Below, piece after piece: positions 35,153 to 44,699 of a stretch of DNA of 64,000 bases; positions within the stretch are counted from its first letter, which is position 1, and the number at the start of each line of letters is the position of its first letter. The position numbers were made by a program, and so were the translations under genes. Source of the stretch: Streptomyces luteogriseus (lineage in GTDB: Bacteria > Actinomycetota > Actinomycetes > Streptomycetales > Streptomycetaceae); contig NZ_JACHMS010000001.1 in assembly GCF_014205055.1 (NCBI RefSeq), forward strand, positions 5,642,001 to 5,706,000. The letters are read 5' to 3'. The notes beneath the pieces are model-generated. The model made no database searches, was not told the DNA's origin, and saw only the letters and a list, made by a program, of their open reading frames with translations.

Positions 35153-36202
35153 TCAGGTGGTGCGGAGGTACTGCGGTGCCGGTGGTTCCGACTTCTCCGC
35201 ATCCTTGCCCAGTGTTGCCGCCAGCCATTTCTCGTACGACGCCTGCCAGCCGTTCGCGGTGTCCTTGCGGTAGTCCACCAGGATCTGGTTGACCCGGCGT
35301 ACCAGATCGTCCGCGTCCTTCTTCATCGCCACGCCGTAGTACTCGGCAGTGAAGGCGTCGCCCTTGAGCTGGACCGTCGGGTCCTGTGCCGCCTGGCTCG
35401 CCGCGAGGGCGCCGTCGGTGACCACGGCGTCGACCTCGCCGAGCTGGAGCCGCACCAGGCAGTCGAGTTGGTTCGGCACGGTGGTGGTGATGTCGGTGCT
35501 CGCGGGGAGCTTGCCATCCTTCTGGTCCGCCTCCAGCGCGGCGAACGCCGTGGAACCCGCCGCCGTACAGATCCTGCGGTCCGCGAGCGTGTCGTCGTAG
35601 CCCTTGACGGGGGAGGACTTCGGGGCCAGGACCTGCTGGCCCGTCTTGAAGTAGGGCGCGGAGAAGGCGACGTCGCCGATGCGGTCGCAGTTGATCGTCA
35701 TCGTGCGGACGACCATGTCCACGCGGCCGTCCTGGATCGCCGGGATGCGCTGGTCGGTGGGGATCGCCTTGAACTGGACGGCGTCCGGGTCGCCGAGGAT
35801 GTCCTTCGCGATGCGGTGGACCAGGTCGATGTCGAAGCCCTCGAGCTCCGCGGTCTTGCCGCTGTTGGGGTTGCGGTAGCCCCAGCGGTAGCCGTTCTGG
35901 TCGACGCCGACGATCAGCTTGCGCTTCTCGCCCGTGCGGTTCTTGATCGCCCGGATGGTGTCGCCGTCGGCCGAGGAGGGGGACAGCGTCTGCTTCTCGG
36001 GGGCCTCGCACTCCTCGGCCACCTCGGTCCGGGCGGTCTGCGTCGCCGTGGTGTTCTGGGTGGCCGTCGTCGCCGTGGTGAGCGGCAGACAGAGGGCCAC
36101 CAGCGCCACCAGGGCGCAGACGACAGCCATCGCGGTCACTCCGCCCCAGCCCCTGAGTGCGTCTCGCACGGTCGTTCCTCCCCTCGCCCCCGGCCCGTTC
36201 AT
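35153..36202 (-). CDS. GlnH-like periplasmic-type amino-acid-binding protein
   Basis: 349 residues. ATG at 36202 overlaps the upstream stop (ATGA). An N-terminal hydrophobic segment (VVCALVALVALCLPL) anchors it; the Cys context ALC is not a canonical lipobox. The SBP_bac_3 fold is clear: KLIVGVDQNGYRWGY, ELEGFDIDLVHRIAKDILG, RIPAIQDGRVDMVVRTMTI, VAFSAPYF. It is expected to bind glutamate/aspartate-type ligands outside the membrane. There are no transporter genes; paired with the membrane protein upstream it acts as a sensor, as GlnH does for GlnX-PknG. Confidence 0.92.
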   Translation of the reverse strand: MNGPGARGGTTVRDALRGWGGVTAMAVVCALVALVALCLPLTTATTATQNTTATQTARTEVAEECEAPEKQTLSPSSADGDTIRAIKNRTGEKRKLIVGVDQNGYRWGYRNPNSGKTAELEGFDIDLVHRIAKDILGDPDAVQFKAIPTDQRIPAIQDGRVDMVVRTMTINCDRIGDVAFSAPYFKTGQQVLAPKSSPVKGYDDTLADRRICTAAGSTAFAALEADQKDGKLPASTDITTTVPNQLDCLVRLQLGEVDAVVTDGALAASQAAQDPTVQLKGDAFTAEYYGVAMKKDADDLVRRVNQILVDYRKDTANGWQASYEKWLAATLGKDAEKSEPPAPQYLRTT

Positions 36203-37653
36203 CGGTACTCCGACAGCCTGCGGCCGATGCCCAGGACCGCGCCCGCGGCGCCCAGCACCGCGAGTACGGCCACGCCCGCCGGCATGCCCGTCAGCGCGTC
36301 GCGGCCGTCTCCCGCCGCGCGCTTGAACTCCGTCTCCTCGTGCGCGAGTGCCGTGCGCAGGTTGTCGTCGACGCTGTCGAAGCACTCGCCGGTCGCGCCC
36401 TCGGTGCCGATGACACGGTCGAGCGCCTGCTGGTAGTTGCCGTTCTCGTCCTGCTCGCGGGCCGCGGTGTGGCGCTTCTTCCACTCCGTCATGTTGCCCA
36501 CGGCGGCGGTGACGGGGCGTTCGCCGGAGGTGTCGTCGGCGAGCTTCTCCGCCGCCGCCAGCTTGGTGGCGAGCGCCTTGATGTCCCTGCCGAAGTCGTA
36601 GTCGTAGGCGTCGTAGGTCTTTTCGCCGACCTTCTTCGTCTCGGCGCCGCGCGCCACCAGGGTGAGGTTCTCGTTGCCCCTGGCCTTGAGGGAGGCGATG
36701 CGCGCGTCGTGCAGGACGTTCAGGGAGCGGACGCCGTGGTCGTAGGAGTCGTTCAGACCCGCGCGGGCGAGGGTGTGGCCGACGACCAGCCAGAGGAGGA
36801 CGACCGTCGCCGTGGCGGTGGCGGCCACCAGACCGTGGTTCAGGACCCTGTTCGTCCGCCGGTAGTTGCGGTGCTGGGCCCAGGCGAGGGCCGCCAGAGC
36901 GGCGACGCCGAGGGCGATCGCCGCCCAGGGGTAGGGCGTGGCAGCCGCGTAGTCCGCGCTGAGGCGCTGGTTCTCCTTCGTGTAGAGGTCCTCCGCCGCC
37001 GGGAGCATCTGGTGCTGCATCTTCTCGTTGGCGTAGCGGAGGTAGGCGCCGCCGACGGGGAAGCCCTGGCGGTTGTACGTGCGGGCCCGCTCCACCAGGC
37101 CCTTGTACTCCGGCAGGAGCCTGTTGAGCTTGGCGATCGTCGCCGTCGACGGGGAGTCCGGATCGGCGTTGGCGGCGGCGTTGACGAGCTTCTCGGCGGC
37201 CGTGCGGATGTCCCGCTCGTAGCGGTCGCGGGTGCCGGGCGACTCCTGGCCACCGGCCAGGAAGCCGCTGGAGGCGGCGGTGTTGGCGTCGGCGAGGGAG
37301 CGGTAGATGTCCGCGGCGTCCGAGCTGAGGGGCTGGCTGCGGGTCAGGACGTCGTCGGCGGCGGCCGCGCGGTCGGTCATCTGCCAGGCGGTGACGGCGC
37401 CGAAGGCGACGACGAGGAGGGCCAGGAGGGCGCCGATGATGCGGAGGCGGCCCGGTTCGGTGGTGGCCGCGGAGCGCAGCTGGTCGAGGCCCTCGGCGAA
37501 GGCGGTGCGGCGGGGGGTCGTGGCGGGGGGTGCGGCGGGAGCCGGGGCGGTGCCGGGAGGAGCGGCAGGGGGTGCCGGTTGGGCCGGTACGGCGGGCAGG
37601 ATGGGCAGGCCGGGGCCCGGTGGTGGCGGGCTGCTCTTCGGCGTGTACGTCAC
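36199..37653 (-). CDS. GlnX-like four-helix membrane sensor protein
   Basis: 484 residues from GTG 37653, chosen because GGGGGAGG lies 5 bases upstream; an ATG at 37674 has no ribosome site. Four hydrophobic helices: IIGALLALLVVAFGAVTAW, AAIALGVAALAALAW, TATATVVLLWLVVG and GVAVLAVLGAAGAVLGIG. They enclose two helical extracytoplasmic regions. Topology and its place directly ahead of glnH and pknG match GlnX of Mycobacterium and Corynebacterium, which relays amino-acid sensing to PknG. First gene of the operon. Confidence 0.85.
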   Translation of the reverse strand: MTYTPKSSPPPPGPGLPILPAVPAQPAPPAAPPGTAPAPAAPPATTPRRTAFAEGLDQLRSAATTEPGRLRIIGALLALLVVAFGAVTAWQMTDRAAAADDVLTRSQPLSSDAADIYRSLADANTAASSGFLAGGQESPGTRDRYERDIRTAAEKLVNAAANADPDSPSTATIAKLNRLLPEYKGLVERARTYNRQGFPVGGAYLRYANEKMQHQMLPAAEDLYTKENQRLSADYAAATPYPWAAIALGVAALAALAWAQHRNYRRTNRVLNHGLVAATATATVVLLWLVVGHTLARAGLNDSYDHGVRSLNVLHDARIASLKARGNENLTLVARGAETKKVGEKTYDAYDYDFGRDIKALATKLAAAEKLADDTSGERPVTAAVGNMTEWKKRHTAAREQDENGNYQQALDRVIGTEGATGECFDSVDDNLRTALAHEETEFKRAAGDGRDALTGMPAGVAVLAVLGAAGAVLGIGRRLSEYR

Positions 37654-37848
37654 TGTGACCTCCCCCGTGGTCATCCGTCGCCGCAAGTATCGCTGCCGGG
37701 ACCGACATCCGCACCGGCCTTGCCCTGATCTTGATCGGATCGCAGCGTGGCGCGCGCCCCCTCGCACCACCCCTCGCGGCGCCCCTCGTCCAGGAACACG
37801 TACGGGGAGTGGGTTCGGTTCCCGGACTCGGGGCGCGCCCCGGACGCC

Positions 37849-38820
37849 TTAGGCGTCGTAGTACGTCCGCAGCTTCTCCTGCGCCCCCGCCTTCGCTCCG
37901 ACGTGGTCCAGTCCCAGCAGTGCCGCGCCCAGCACCGGGCGGGACGTCACCACCCGCGGTACCGCCTTCGGCGCGCGGTCGGCCAGCAAGCGGGCGATGT
38001 GGTCGTTCAGTTGCGGGTGCCGGGCGGCCAGGACGCCGCCGCCCAGGAGCACGGGGGTCTCCTCGGAGAGGAGGTCCAGGCGGGTCAGGGCGACGACCGT
38101 CATGGAGACCACCTCCTCGGCCTGGCGTTCCACGATCGCCCGGGCGATCGGGTCGCCGTCGGCGGCCGTGGCGAAGAGGACGGGGGTCAGTTCGTGGCGC
38201 CGGAGCTTGGGGACGTGCTCCAGGTGCAGCGCTTCGACGAGGGCGTACATGGAGGGCAGGCCGAAGCGGGCGGGCAGGGTGTGGGACAGGGCGGTGGGGG
38301 CGCCGCGGCCGTCCTCCGCCCGGGACGCGTGCCAGAGGGCCTCCTCGGAGAGCCCCCAGCCGCCGCCCCAGTCGCCCGAGACCCGGCCGAGGGCCGGGAA
38401 GCGGGCCGTGCGGCCGTCGGGGCGCATGCCCACGCAGTTGATGCCCGCGCCGCAGACGACCGCCACCCCCCGGGGTTCGCCGGCCCCGGCCCGCAGGATC
38501 GCGAAGGTGTCGTTGCGGACCGTCACCGTCGCGCCCCAGGCGCGCGCCCGCAGCGCCGCGGCCAGTTGCTCCTCCTCGACGGGGAAGTCGGCGTTGGCGA
38601 GGCAGGCCGAGACATGGGTGACCGAGGTGAGGCCCGCGGCGGTGAGGGCCTGCGCCACGGTCGCGGCGAGGCCGTTCACCGCCGTGTCCACGCCCACGGC
38701 CGGTGGACGGAAGCCGCCCCCGCGTGCCGTGGCGAGGACGTCCCCGTCCGCCGTCACGATCGCGACGTCCGTCTTGCTGTTGCCCGCGTCGATGGCGAGG
38801 ACACGTGCGGTCACGCCCAC
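37849..38820 (-). CDS. BadF/BadG-type sugar kinase, N-acetylglucosamine kinase-like
   Basis: 323 residues. ASKHA-fold phosphate motifs: VLAIDAGNSKTDVAI (phosphate 1), VCGAGINCVG (phosphate 2) and VLLGGGVLAAR (adenosine). Family members phosphorylate N-acetylglucosamine or related sugars with ATP. GTG 38820 is used here; GTG 38814, overlapping the upstream TGA, is equally likely. Last gene of the sugar operon; together with the GH4 enzyme it suggests intracellular cleavage and phosphorylation of an imported amino-sugar or beta-glucoside. Confidence 0.9.
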   Translation of the reverse strand: MGVTARVLAIDAGNSKTDVAIVTADGDVLATARGGGFRPPAVGVDTAVNGLAATVAQALTAAGLTSVTHVSACLANADFPVEEEQLAAALRARAWGATVTVRNDTFAILRAGAGEPRGVAVVCGAGINCVGMRPDGRTARFPALGRVSGDWGGGWGLSEEALWHASRAEDGRGAPTALSHTLPARFGLPSMYALVEALHLEHVPKLRRHELTPVLFATAADGDPIARAIVERQAEEVVSMTVVALTRLDLLSEETPVLLGGGVLAARHPQLNDHIARLLADRAPKAVPRVVTSRPVLGAALLGLDHVGAKAGAQEKLRTYYDA

Positions 38821-40076
38821 GCGAGGTGCTCCCGGTTGTGTGCGATCAGCCGGTCGGTGAGCGTCTCGGCGTACGCGTACTGACCGACGAGGGGATGGGA
38901 CAGGAGGGCGCGGAAGACGCGGTCCCTGCCGCCGTGCAGGGCGGCCTGGAGGGCCAGGTCCTCATAGGCCGTGACGCCGGCCATCAGGCCCGCGTGGAGC
39001 GGGTCCACGGGCTGCACGGGGAGGGGGGACGCGCCCTTGGCCCCCACGGCCGCCTGGACCTCGATCACCGCGTCGTCGGGGAGGAACGGCAGCGTGCCCC
39101 GGTTGTACGTGTTCACCACCTGGTACGGCGAACCGCCGCCGCCCAGCAGGGCCGCCGCCAGGTCCACCGCCGCCTCCGAGTAGAAGGCGCCGCCCCGCTC
39201 GGCGAGCAGCTCCGGCTTCTCGTCCAGGGCCGGGTCGGCGTACATCGCGAGCAACCGGCGTTCCATCTCCGCGACTTCGGCCGCCCGGGACGGTTTCGTC
39301 CGCAGTTCCCGTACCACCTCGTCGTGCGCGTAGTAGTAGCGCAGGTAGTAGGAGGGGATCACGCCCAGCGTGTCGAGCAGGGGGCGGGGCAGGCGGAGGT
39401 CGGCCGCGATCGTGTCGCCGTGTTCGCCCAGCAGCTTCGGCAGGACGTCCTCGCCCTCCGGGCCGCCGAGGCGTACGGCCGTCTCCCAGGTGAGGTGGTT
39501 GAGGCCGACGTGGTCCAGGTGGATCTCGGAGGCCGCCACGGACAGCAGGGCGGCGAACTTGCGCTGCAGGCCGATCGCCACGTTGCACAGGCCCACCGTC
39601 TTGTGGCCCGCCTGGAGGAGGGCGCGGGTCACGATGCCGACGGGGTTGGTGAAGTCGATGATCCAGGCCCGGGGGTTGGTGCGGCGGACGCGGTCCGCGA
39701 TGTCCAGGACGACCGGGACCGTGCGCAGGGCCTTGGCGAGACCGCCGGCGCCGGTGGTCTCCTGGCCCACGCAGCCGCATTCCAGAGGCCAGGTCTCGTC
39801 CTGCTGACGGGCCGCCTGACCGCCGACGCGCAGTTGCAGGAGGACCGCGTCCGCGCCGTCCACCGCCTCGTCGAGGTCGGTCGTCGTGGTGACGCGGCCC
39901 GCGTGCTCCTGACGGGCGAAGATGCGGCGGGCCAGACCGCCGACCAGGTCGAGACGGTCCTCGGCGGGGTCCATCAGGACCAGTTCCTCGACGGGCAGGG
40001 TGTCCCTCAGGCGGGCGAAGCCGTCCACGAGTTCGGGGGTGTAGGTCGAGCCTCCGCCGACCACGGTGAGTTTCAT
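38811..40076 (-). CDS. GH4 6-phospho-beta-glucosidase-like enzyme
   Basis: 421 residues. NAD-binding start KLTVVGGGSTYTPEL; GH4 signatures DFTNPVGIVTRAL, the metal-binding CNVAIG, and DHVGLNHLTW with His. It works by NAD+- and Mn2+-dependent oxidation/elimination. GH4 members in ABC-type operons often act on unphosphorylated sugars, so the name 6-phospho may be misleading here. It lies 6 bp after the permease gene. Confidence 0.93.
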   Translation of the reverse strand: MKLTVVGGGSTYTPELVDGFARLRDTLPVEELVLMDPAEDRLDLVGGLARRIFARQEHAGRVTTTTDLDEAVDGADAVLLQLRVGGQAARQQDETWPLECGCVGQETTGAGGLAKALRTVPVVLDIADRVRRTNPRAWIIDFTNPVGIVTRALLQAGHKTVGLCNVAIGLQRKFAALLSVAASEIHLDHVGLNHLTWETAVRLGGPEGEDVLPKLLGEHGDTIAADLRLPRPLLDTLGVIPSYYLRYYYAHDEVVRELRTKPSRAAEVAEMERRLLAMYADPALDEKPELLAERGGAFYSEAAVDLAAALLGGGGSPYQVVNTYNRGTLPFLPDDAVIEVQAAVGAKGASPLPVQPVDPLHAGLMAGVTAYEDLALQAALHGGRDRVFRALLSHPLVGQYAYAETLTDRLIAHNREHLAWA

Positions 40077-40082
40077 ACAGGT

Positions 40083-40976
40083 CTAACCCTTTACTCCGGT
40101 GAGCGTGACACCCTCCACGAACGCCTTCTGCGCGAAGAAGAACACGAGGATCACGGGGGCCATGACCAGCACGGTGGCGGCCATGGTGAGGTTCCAGTCG
40201 GTGTGGTGGGCGCCCTTGAACGACTCCAGGCCGTAGGAGAGCGTCCAGGCGCCCGGGTTCTCCGAGGCGTAGATCTGGGGGCCGAAGTAGTCGTTCCAGG
40301 CGTAGAAGAACTGGAAGAGGGCCACCGCGGCGATGCCCGGCTTGGCCATCGGCAGCACGACCTTCAGCAGCGTGCGCAGGTCGCCGCAGCCGTCCACCTT
40401 GGCCGCGTCCACGTACTCGTCGGGGATCGTCGTCAGGAACTGGCGCAGCAGGAAGATCGAGAACGCGTCGCCGAACGCCATGGGGATGATCAGTGGCCAG
40501 AGCGATCCGGACAGGTCCAGCTGCTTCGCCCAGAACAGGTACATCGGGATGACGATCACCTGCGGCGGCAGCATCATCATCGAGATGACCAGCATCAGGG
40601 CCGGATTGCGGCCGCGGAAGCGGAACTTGGCCAGGGCGTAGGCCACGGGAATCGAGGAGACGACCGTGAGGACCGTGCCCAGGCCCGCGTAGATCAGGGT
40701 GTTCTTCCACCAGGTGAGGAAGCCGGGGGTGTCGAACACCGTGGCGTAGTTGCCCCATTCCCAGGTGTGCGGGATCAGGTCGCGGCTGAGCGCCTGGCTG
40801 TCGCTCATGAGGGAGGTGAGGAGGACGAAGACGAACGGGAGGGTGAAGAAGAGGGCCGCCGCGATGCCGAACGAGTGGATCGCGATCCACTCCAGCAGGG
40901 CCCTGCGGTGGGCCGTGCGTTCCGCCGGCGACGGGGGTGTCTTCAGCTCCAGGGGCTTGTCGAGTACCTGCGTCAT
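40083..40976 (-). CDS. Sugar ABC transporter permease (MalG-type)
   Basis: 297 residues, six membrane helices (first: SFGIAAALFFTLPFVFVLLT). The EAA loop that contacts the ATPase reads EYVDAAKVDGCGDLRTLLKV. CUT1 family, C-terminal VEGVTLTGVKG typical. The start overlaps the upstream permease stop by 4 bp. No ATPase gene is present, so it likely uses the shared MsiK-type ATPase, as usual in Streptomyces. Confidence 0.95.
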   Translation of the reverse strand: MTQVLDKPLELKTPPSPAERTAHRRALLEWIAIHSFGIAAALFFTLPFVFVLLTSLMSDSQALSRDLIPHTWEWGNYATVFDTPGFLTWWKNTLIYAGLGTVLTVVSSIPVAYALAKFRFRGRNPALMLVISMMMLPPQVIVIPMYLFWAKQLDLSGSLWPLIIPMAFGDAFSIFLLRQFLTTIPDEYVDAAKVDGCGDLRTLLKVVLPMAKPGIAAVALFQFFYAWNDYFGPQIYASENPGAWTLSYGLESFKGAHHTDWNLTMAATVLVMAPVILVFFFAQKAFVEGVTLTGVKG

Positions 40977-41917
40977 CGTTCACCTGCCTGGATCAGGCCG
41001 CCCCGGCGGCGCATCAGGAGGGCCGTGAAGGCCATGGAGAGGGCGAAGAGGACCAGGGCGACCACACAGGCCGAGCCGTAGTCGAAGCGCTGGAAGCCCA
41101 GGTTGTAGACGAGTTGGGGGAGGGTGAGCGTCGACTTGTCGGGGTAGCCGGGCTCGAACTGCGTCCCGGCGCCCTGGATCACGCCCGAGGCGACCTTCCC
41201 GGCGATCAGCGGCTGTGTGTAGTACTGCATCGTCTGGATCACGCCGGTGACGACCGCGAACATGACGATCGGAGAGATGTTCGGCAGCGTCACGTAGCGG
41301 AAGCGCTGCCAGGGGGTCGCGCCGTCCAGTTCGGCCGCCTCGTACTGCTCCTTCGGCACGTCGAGCAGGGCGGCCATGAAGATGACCATCAGGTCGCCGA
41401 TGCCCCACAGGGCCAGGAGGGTCAGGGCCGGCTTCGACCAGGTGGGGTCGTTGAACCAGGCGGGGGTGGGCAGCCCGGTCTTCTCCAGGATCGAGTTGAC
41501 CGGGCCCGTGCCGGGGTTGAGGAGGAACGCGAAGGCCATCGTGGCCGCCACCGGCGGGGCCAGGTAGGGCAGGTAGAAGAGGGTGCGGAAGACACCCGTG
41601 GCCGTCTTGACCTTGGTGATCAGCAGGCCCACGCCCAGGCCGAAGGCGACCCGGAGCGTGACCATGATGACGACCAGCCACAGGGTGTTGCGCAGGGCGG
41701 GCCAGAAGAGGGGGTAGTGCTCGAAGACGTACACCCAGTTCTTCGTGCCGCTCCACGTGGGCGGCTTGAAGCCGTCGTAGCGCATGAAGGAGAAGTAGAC
41801 GGTGGAGATCAGGGGGTAGGCGAAGAAGACCGTGAAGCCGATCAGCCAGGGGGAGAGGAAGGCGAGGGTGCGCAGGGTCGAGCGGCGGTGTTTCGCCCGC
41901 AACGTGTAGGTGCTCAT
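40973..41917 (-). CDS. Sugar ABC transporter permease (MalF-type)
   Basis: 314 residues with six helices (first: TLAFLSPWLIGFTVFFAYPL). EAA loop EQYEAAELDGATPWQRFRYV. CUT1 partner of the following permease. Starts 3 bp after the binding-protein stop. Confidence 0.95.
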   Translation of the reverse strand: MSTYTLRAKHRRSTLRTLAFLSPWLIGFTVFFAYPLISTVYFSFMRYDGFKPPTWSGTKNWVYVFEHYPLFWPALRNTLWLVVIMVTLRVAFGLGVGLLITKVKTATGVFRTLFYLPYLAPPVAATMAFAFLLNPGTGPVNSILEKTGLPTPAWFNDPTWSKPALTLLALWGIGDLMVIFMAALLDVPKEQYEAAELDGATPWQRFRYVTLPNISPIVMFAVVTGVIQTMQYYTQPLIAGKVASGVIQGAGTQFEPGYPDKSTLTLPQLVYNLGFQRFDYGSACVVALVLFALSMAFTALLMRRRGGLIQAGER

Positions 41918-41920
41918 GGG

Positions 41921-43258
41921 CTACTTCGCCTGCGCGATGTCCGTGTCGATCTGCGCGGCCGTCTTCTTCAGGCCGGCCTTGAGATCGGTCGCCTTGCCGC
42001 TCTCGTAGGCGTAGCCGAACTCCTGGACGGTGGTGAGGTAGACGCCGCCGTTGATCGAGGCGGGGGCGGTGGTCGAGTCCGGGTTCGCCGCGATCTCCAG
42101 GAACGTCTTGAAGCGCGGGTCGTACGTCAGCTTCGGGGACTTCAGCGCCGCCAGCGTCGAGGGCACGTTGTGGATGGCGTTGGAGAAGTTCACCACCGCG
42201 TCCGTGTCCGTGGTCATGTACTTCACCAGCTCCCAGGCCGCGTTCTGCTTCTTGCTGGTCGCGGCGATGCCGGCGATGGTGCCGGTGATGTAGCCCTTGC
42301 CGTACTGGTCGGCCTGGTCGTCGGGGACGGGCAGCGGGGCCACGCCGATGTCGAACTTCGGCTTGGTGTCCAGGGCCATGCCCAGGCGCCACTCGCCGTC
42401 GAGCTGCATGGCGACCTGGCCGGTGTGGAAGGGGTGCTTGGGTCCCCATTCGTCGCCGAGCTTGGAACGGTAGGTCTCCAGCTTGCGGTAGCCGCCCAGC
42501 GCGTCGACGAGTTTCTTCTGGACCGTGAAGGCCTGGGCGAACGCCGGGTCCTTGCCGACGTTCGACTTGCCCTCCTTGTCGAAGTACGTGGGGGAGAACT
42601 GGCCGAGGTAGTGCTCGGTGGTGGTCTCCCAGCCGTGGTAGTTCGGCATGAAGCCGAGCTGCTTGTACGAGTCGCCCTGGGGGATCGTCAGTTTCTTCGC
42701 GACGCGCTCGAACTCCGACCAGGTCTTCGGCGGGGCACTGATACCGGCCTTCTTGAACGCCGTCTTGTTGTAGTAGAGGCCGTACGCGTCGCCCAACAGC
42801 GGGACCGCGCAACGGTTTCCGTCGAACCGGGTGTACTCGTTCATCGCCTTCGGGAAGGTCTTCTCCGGGTCGACGCCGGACTTCTCGAAGAACGGGTTGA
42901 GGTCCACCAGGGCGCCGGAGGAGCAGAACTTCCCGACGCTGTTCGTGGTGAACGACGAGATCACGTCCGGGGCCTTGGCGCCGCCGGTGCGCAGGGCCTG
43001 GTTCATCTTGTCGTCCGTCATGTTGCCGACGACGTCGACGTGGATGTTGGGGTGCGTCTTCTCGAATCCGGCGACCAGGTCCTTGACGGCCTGCACCTCT
43101 GACGGCGCGCTCCAGGCGTGCCAGAAGTTGAGGGTCGTCTCCTGGGACGCGTCGTCGCTCGCGCCCGCGTCCGACTGGCCGGTGCAGGCGGTGGCGAGGA
43201 GGGCGATGGAGACGGAGGCGACGAGAGCGAAGGTCGCTTTTCTGGATGTTCCGGGCAT
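41921..43258 (-). CDS. Sugar-binding lipoprotein of the ABC transporter
   Basis: 445 residues. ATG 43258 follows GGGAG and opens a signal peptide with lipobox LLATACTG. SBP_bac_1 fold: TLNFWHAWSAPSEVQAVKDL, THPNIHVDVVGNM, GLYYNKTAFKKAGI. Trp/Tyr-rich C-lobe (NYHGWETTTEHYLG) fits an oligosaccharide ligand. First gene of the operon; ROK repressor directly upstream. Confidence 0.95.
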   Translation of the reverse strand: MPGTSRKATFALVASVSIALLATACTGQSDAGASDDASQETTLNFWHAWSAPSEVQAVKDLVAGFEKTHPNIHVDVVGNMTDDKMNQALRTGGAKAPDVISSFTTNSVGKFCSSGALVDLNPFFEKSGVDPEKTFPKAMNEYTRFDGNRCAVPLLGDAYGLYYNKTAFKKAGISAPPKTWSEFERVAKKLTIPQGDSYKQLGFMPNYHGWETTTEHYLGQFSPTYFDKEGKSNVGKDPAFAQAFTVQKKLVDALGGYRKLETYRSKLGDEWGPKHPFHTGQVAMQLDGEWRLGMALDTKPKFDIGVAPLPVPDDQADQYGKGYITGTIAGIAATSKKQNAAWELVKYMTTDTDAVVNFSNAIHNVPSTLAALKSPKLTYDPRFKTFLEIAANPDSTTAPASINGGVYLTTVQEFGYAYESGKATDLKAGLKKTAAQIDTDIAQAK

Positions 43259-43391
43259 GGCGGAGCTCCCTGAGGCACGGGGGAAGAAGGGGATTACCGG
43301 GGAGGGGGGTGGAGTCGGCGTGAGGGGTGCAGAGGCGGGGCGGTGTGGGGGTTTCCGAGGGGGCGGCGTGAGTGGTGCGGCCTGAGTCGGT

Positions 43392-44603
43392 TCAGCGGGA
43401 GGTGTCGAAGACCTCGTCGCGTGTGGTCGCGAGCGCGCTCTCCAGCGCGCCGCGCAGCACGGGGTGTTCACGGACTTCGCCCACGACCAGGCGCGGACGG
43501 GACGCGGCCAGCTCTTCCAGTTCGGCCTGGACGAGGGCGCGCAGCGGCTCGCCTCCCGAGGTGAGGGACGCGCCGCTCAGCACGACGAGCTCGGGGTCGA
43601 GGACCGACACCAGGGAGGCCAGACCGGTGGCGAGCCGGGTCGCGTAGGTCCGCAGGAGATGCCGGTGGGTGTCGTCGTCGGTCTGGACCGCCCTGGCCAC
43701 CAGTTCGGCGGCGGACTCGGCGTACGGGCCGGGCGGGACGTCCTCGATGCCGAGCTCGCGGGCCAGGCGCGGGACGGCCTGGGAACCGGCCAGTTCCTGG
43801 TAGCCGCCACTGTTGGCCTTGGTGACCTGGCGGACCAGGGGGGTGCCCGGCACCGGCAGGAAGCCGACCTCGCCGGCGCCGCCGGTCCAACCGCGGTGCA
43901 GCCGGCCGCCGAGCACCAGGGCGGCGCCCAGGCCCTCCTGGTTCCACAGCAGCACGAAGTCCGCGTGGCCCCGGGCCGCGCCGAGACGCTGCTCGGCGAG
44001 CGCGACCAGGTTGACGTCGTTCTCGTACTCGAACGGCATCGGCAGGGCGGCGGCGAGCTCGTCCAGCAGGGTGGGGGAGTGCCAGCCCGGGAGGTGGGAG
44101 GCGTAGCGCAGCCGCCCCGTGGTGGGGTCGAAGGCGCCGGGGGTGCCGATGACCAGGCGGTGGATGTCGTCCCGGGCGAGACCGGCCGCCTTCACCGCGC
44201 CGTCCAGGGCGTCGGTGACCTGCTGGACGACCGGGGTGCCGGTGCGCCTGCCGGGGGTGGGCAGCTCGTGGCGGCCGACCGTGCGGCCGGTGATGTCGGC
44301 GACCGCGGCGAGGATCCGCTGGGGGGTGACGTCGAGTCCGGCGGCGTGGCCGGCCGACGGGTTGACCTCGTAGAGCTGGGCGCTGGGGCCGGGGCGGCCT
44401 TCGGTGGTGCCGGTGGCCAGGACGAGCCCCGCCACCTCCAGACGGGCCAGGAGCTGCGAGGCGGTCGGCTTGGACAGGCCGGTGAGCTTGCCGATCCGGG
44501 TGCGCGACAGCGGTCCGTGCTCCAGCAGCAGGTCCAGGGCGGCCCGGTCGTTCATGGCGCGCAGGACGCGCGGGGTGCCCGGCGTGCCGGCGGTTCCTGC
44601 CAT
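43392..44603 (-). CDS. ROK-family transcriptional repressor
   Basis: 403 residues from ATG 44603 (GTG 44615 possible, with GAAGGG upstream). N-terminal MarR-like winged helix (LLLEHGPLSRTRIGKLTGLS) precedes a ROK sugar-binding domain (HAAGLDVTPQRILAAVADI; NDVNLVALAEQ; WTGGAGEVGFLPV). The zinc-binding CxCGxxGC cluster of most ROK proteins is absent. It probably represses the sugar operon that follows on the same strand, through the palindrome at 44700-44714. Confidence 0.92.
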   Translation of the reverse strand: MAGTAGTPGTPRVLRAMNDRAALDLLLEHGPLSRTRIGKLTGLSKPTASQLLARLEVAGLVLATGTTEGRPGPSAQLYEVNPSAGHAAGLDVTPQRILAAVADITGRTVGRHELPTPGRRTGTPVVQQVTDALDGAVKAAGLARDDIHRLVIGTPGAFDPTTGRLRYASHLPGWHSPTLLDELAAALPMPFEYENDVNLVALAEQRLGAARGHADFVLLWNQEGLGAALVLGGRLHRGWTGGAGEVGFLPVPGTPLVRQVTKANSGGYQELAGSQAVPRLARELGIEDVPPGPYAESAAELVARAVQTDDDTHRHLLRTYATRLATGLASLVSVLDPELVVLSGASLTSGGEPLRALVQAELEELAASRPRLVVGEVREHPVLRGALESALATTRDEVFDTSR

Positions 44604-44699
44604 GCGTGTCCACACCTGCCCTTCGGCTGCTCAGCTTCTCAGTGATCAGGCGGGGAAGTCCATCGGGCGGCCGTTCCCTCGGGTGCTCCCGATCACTGT

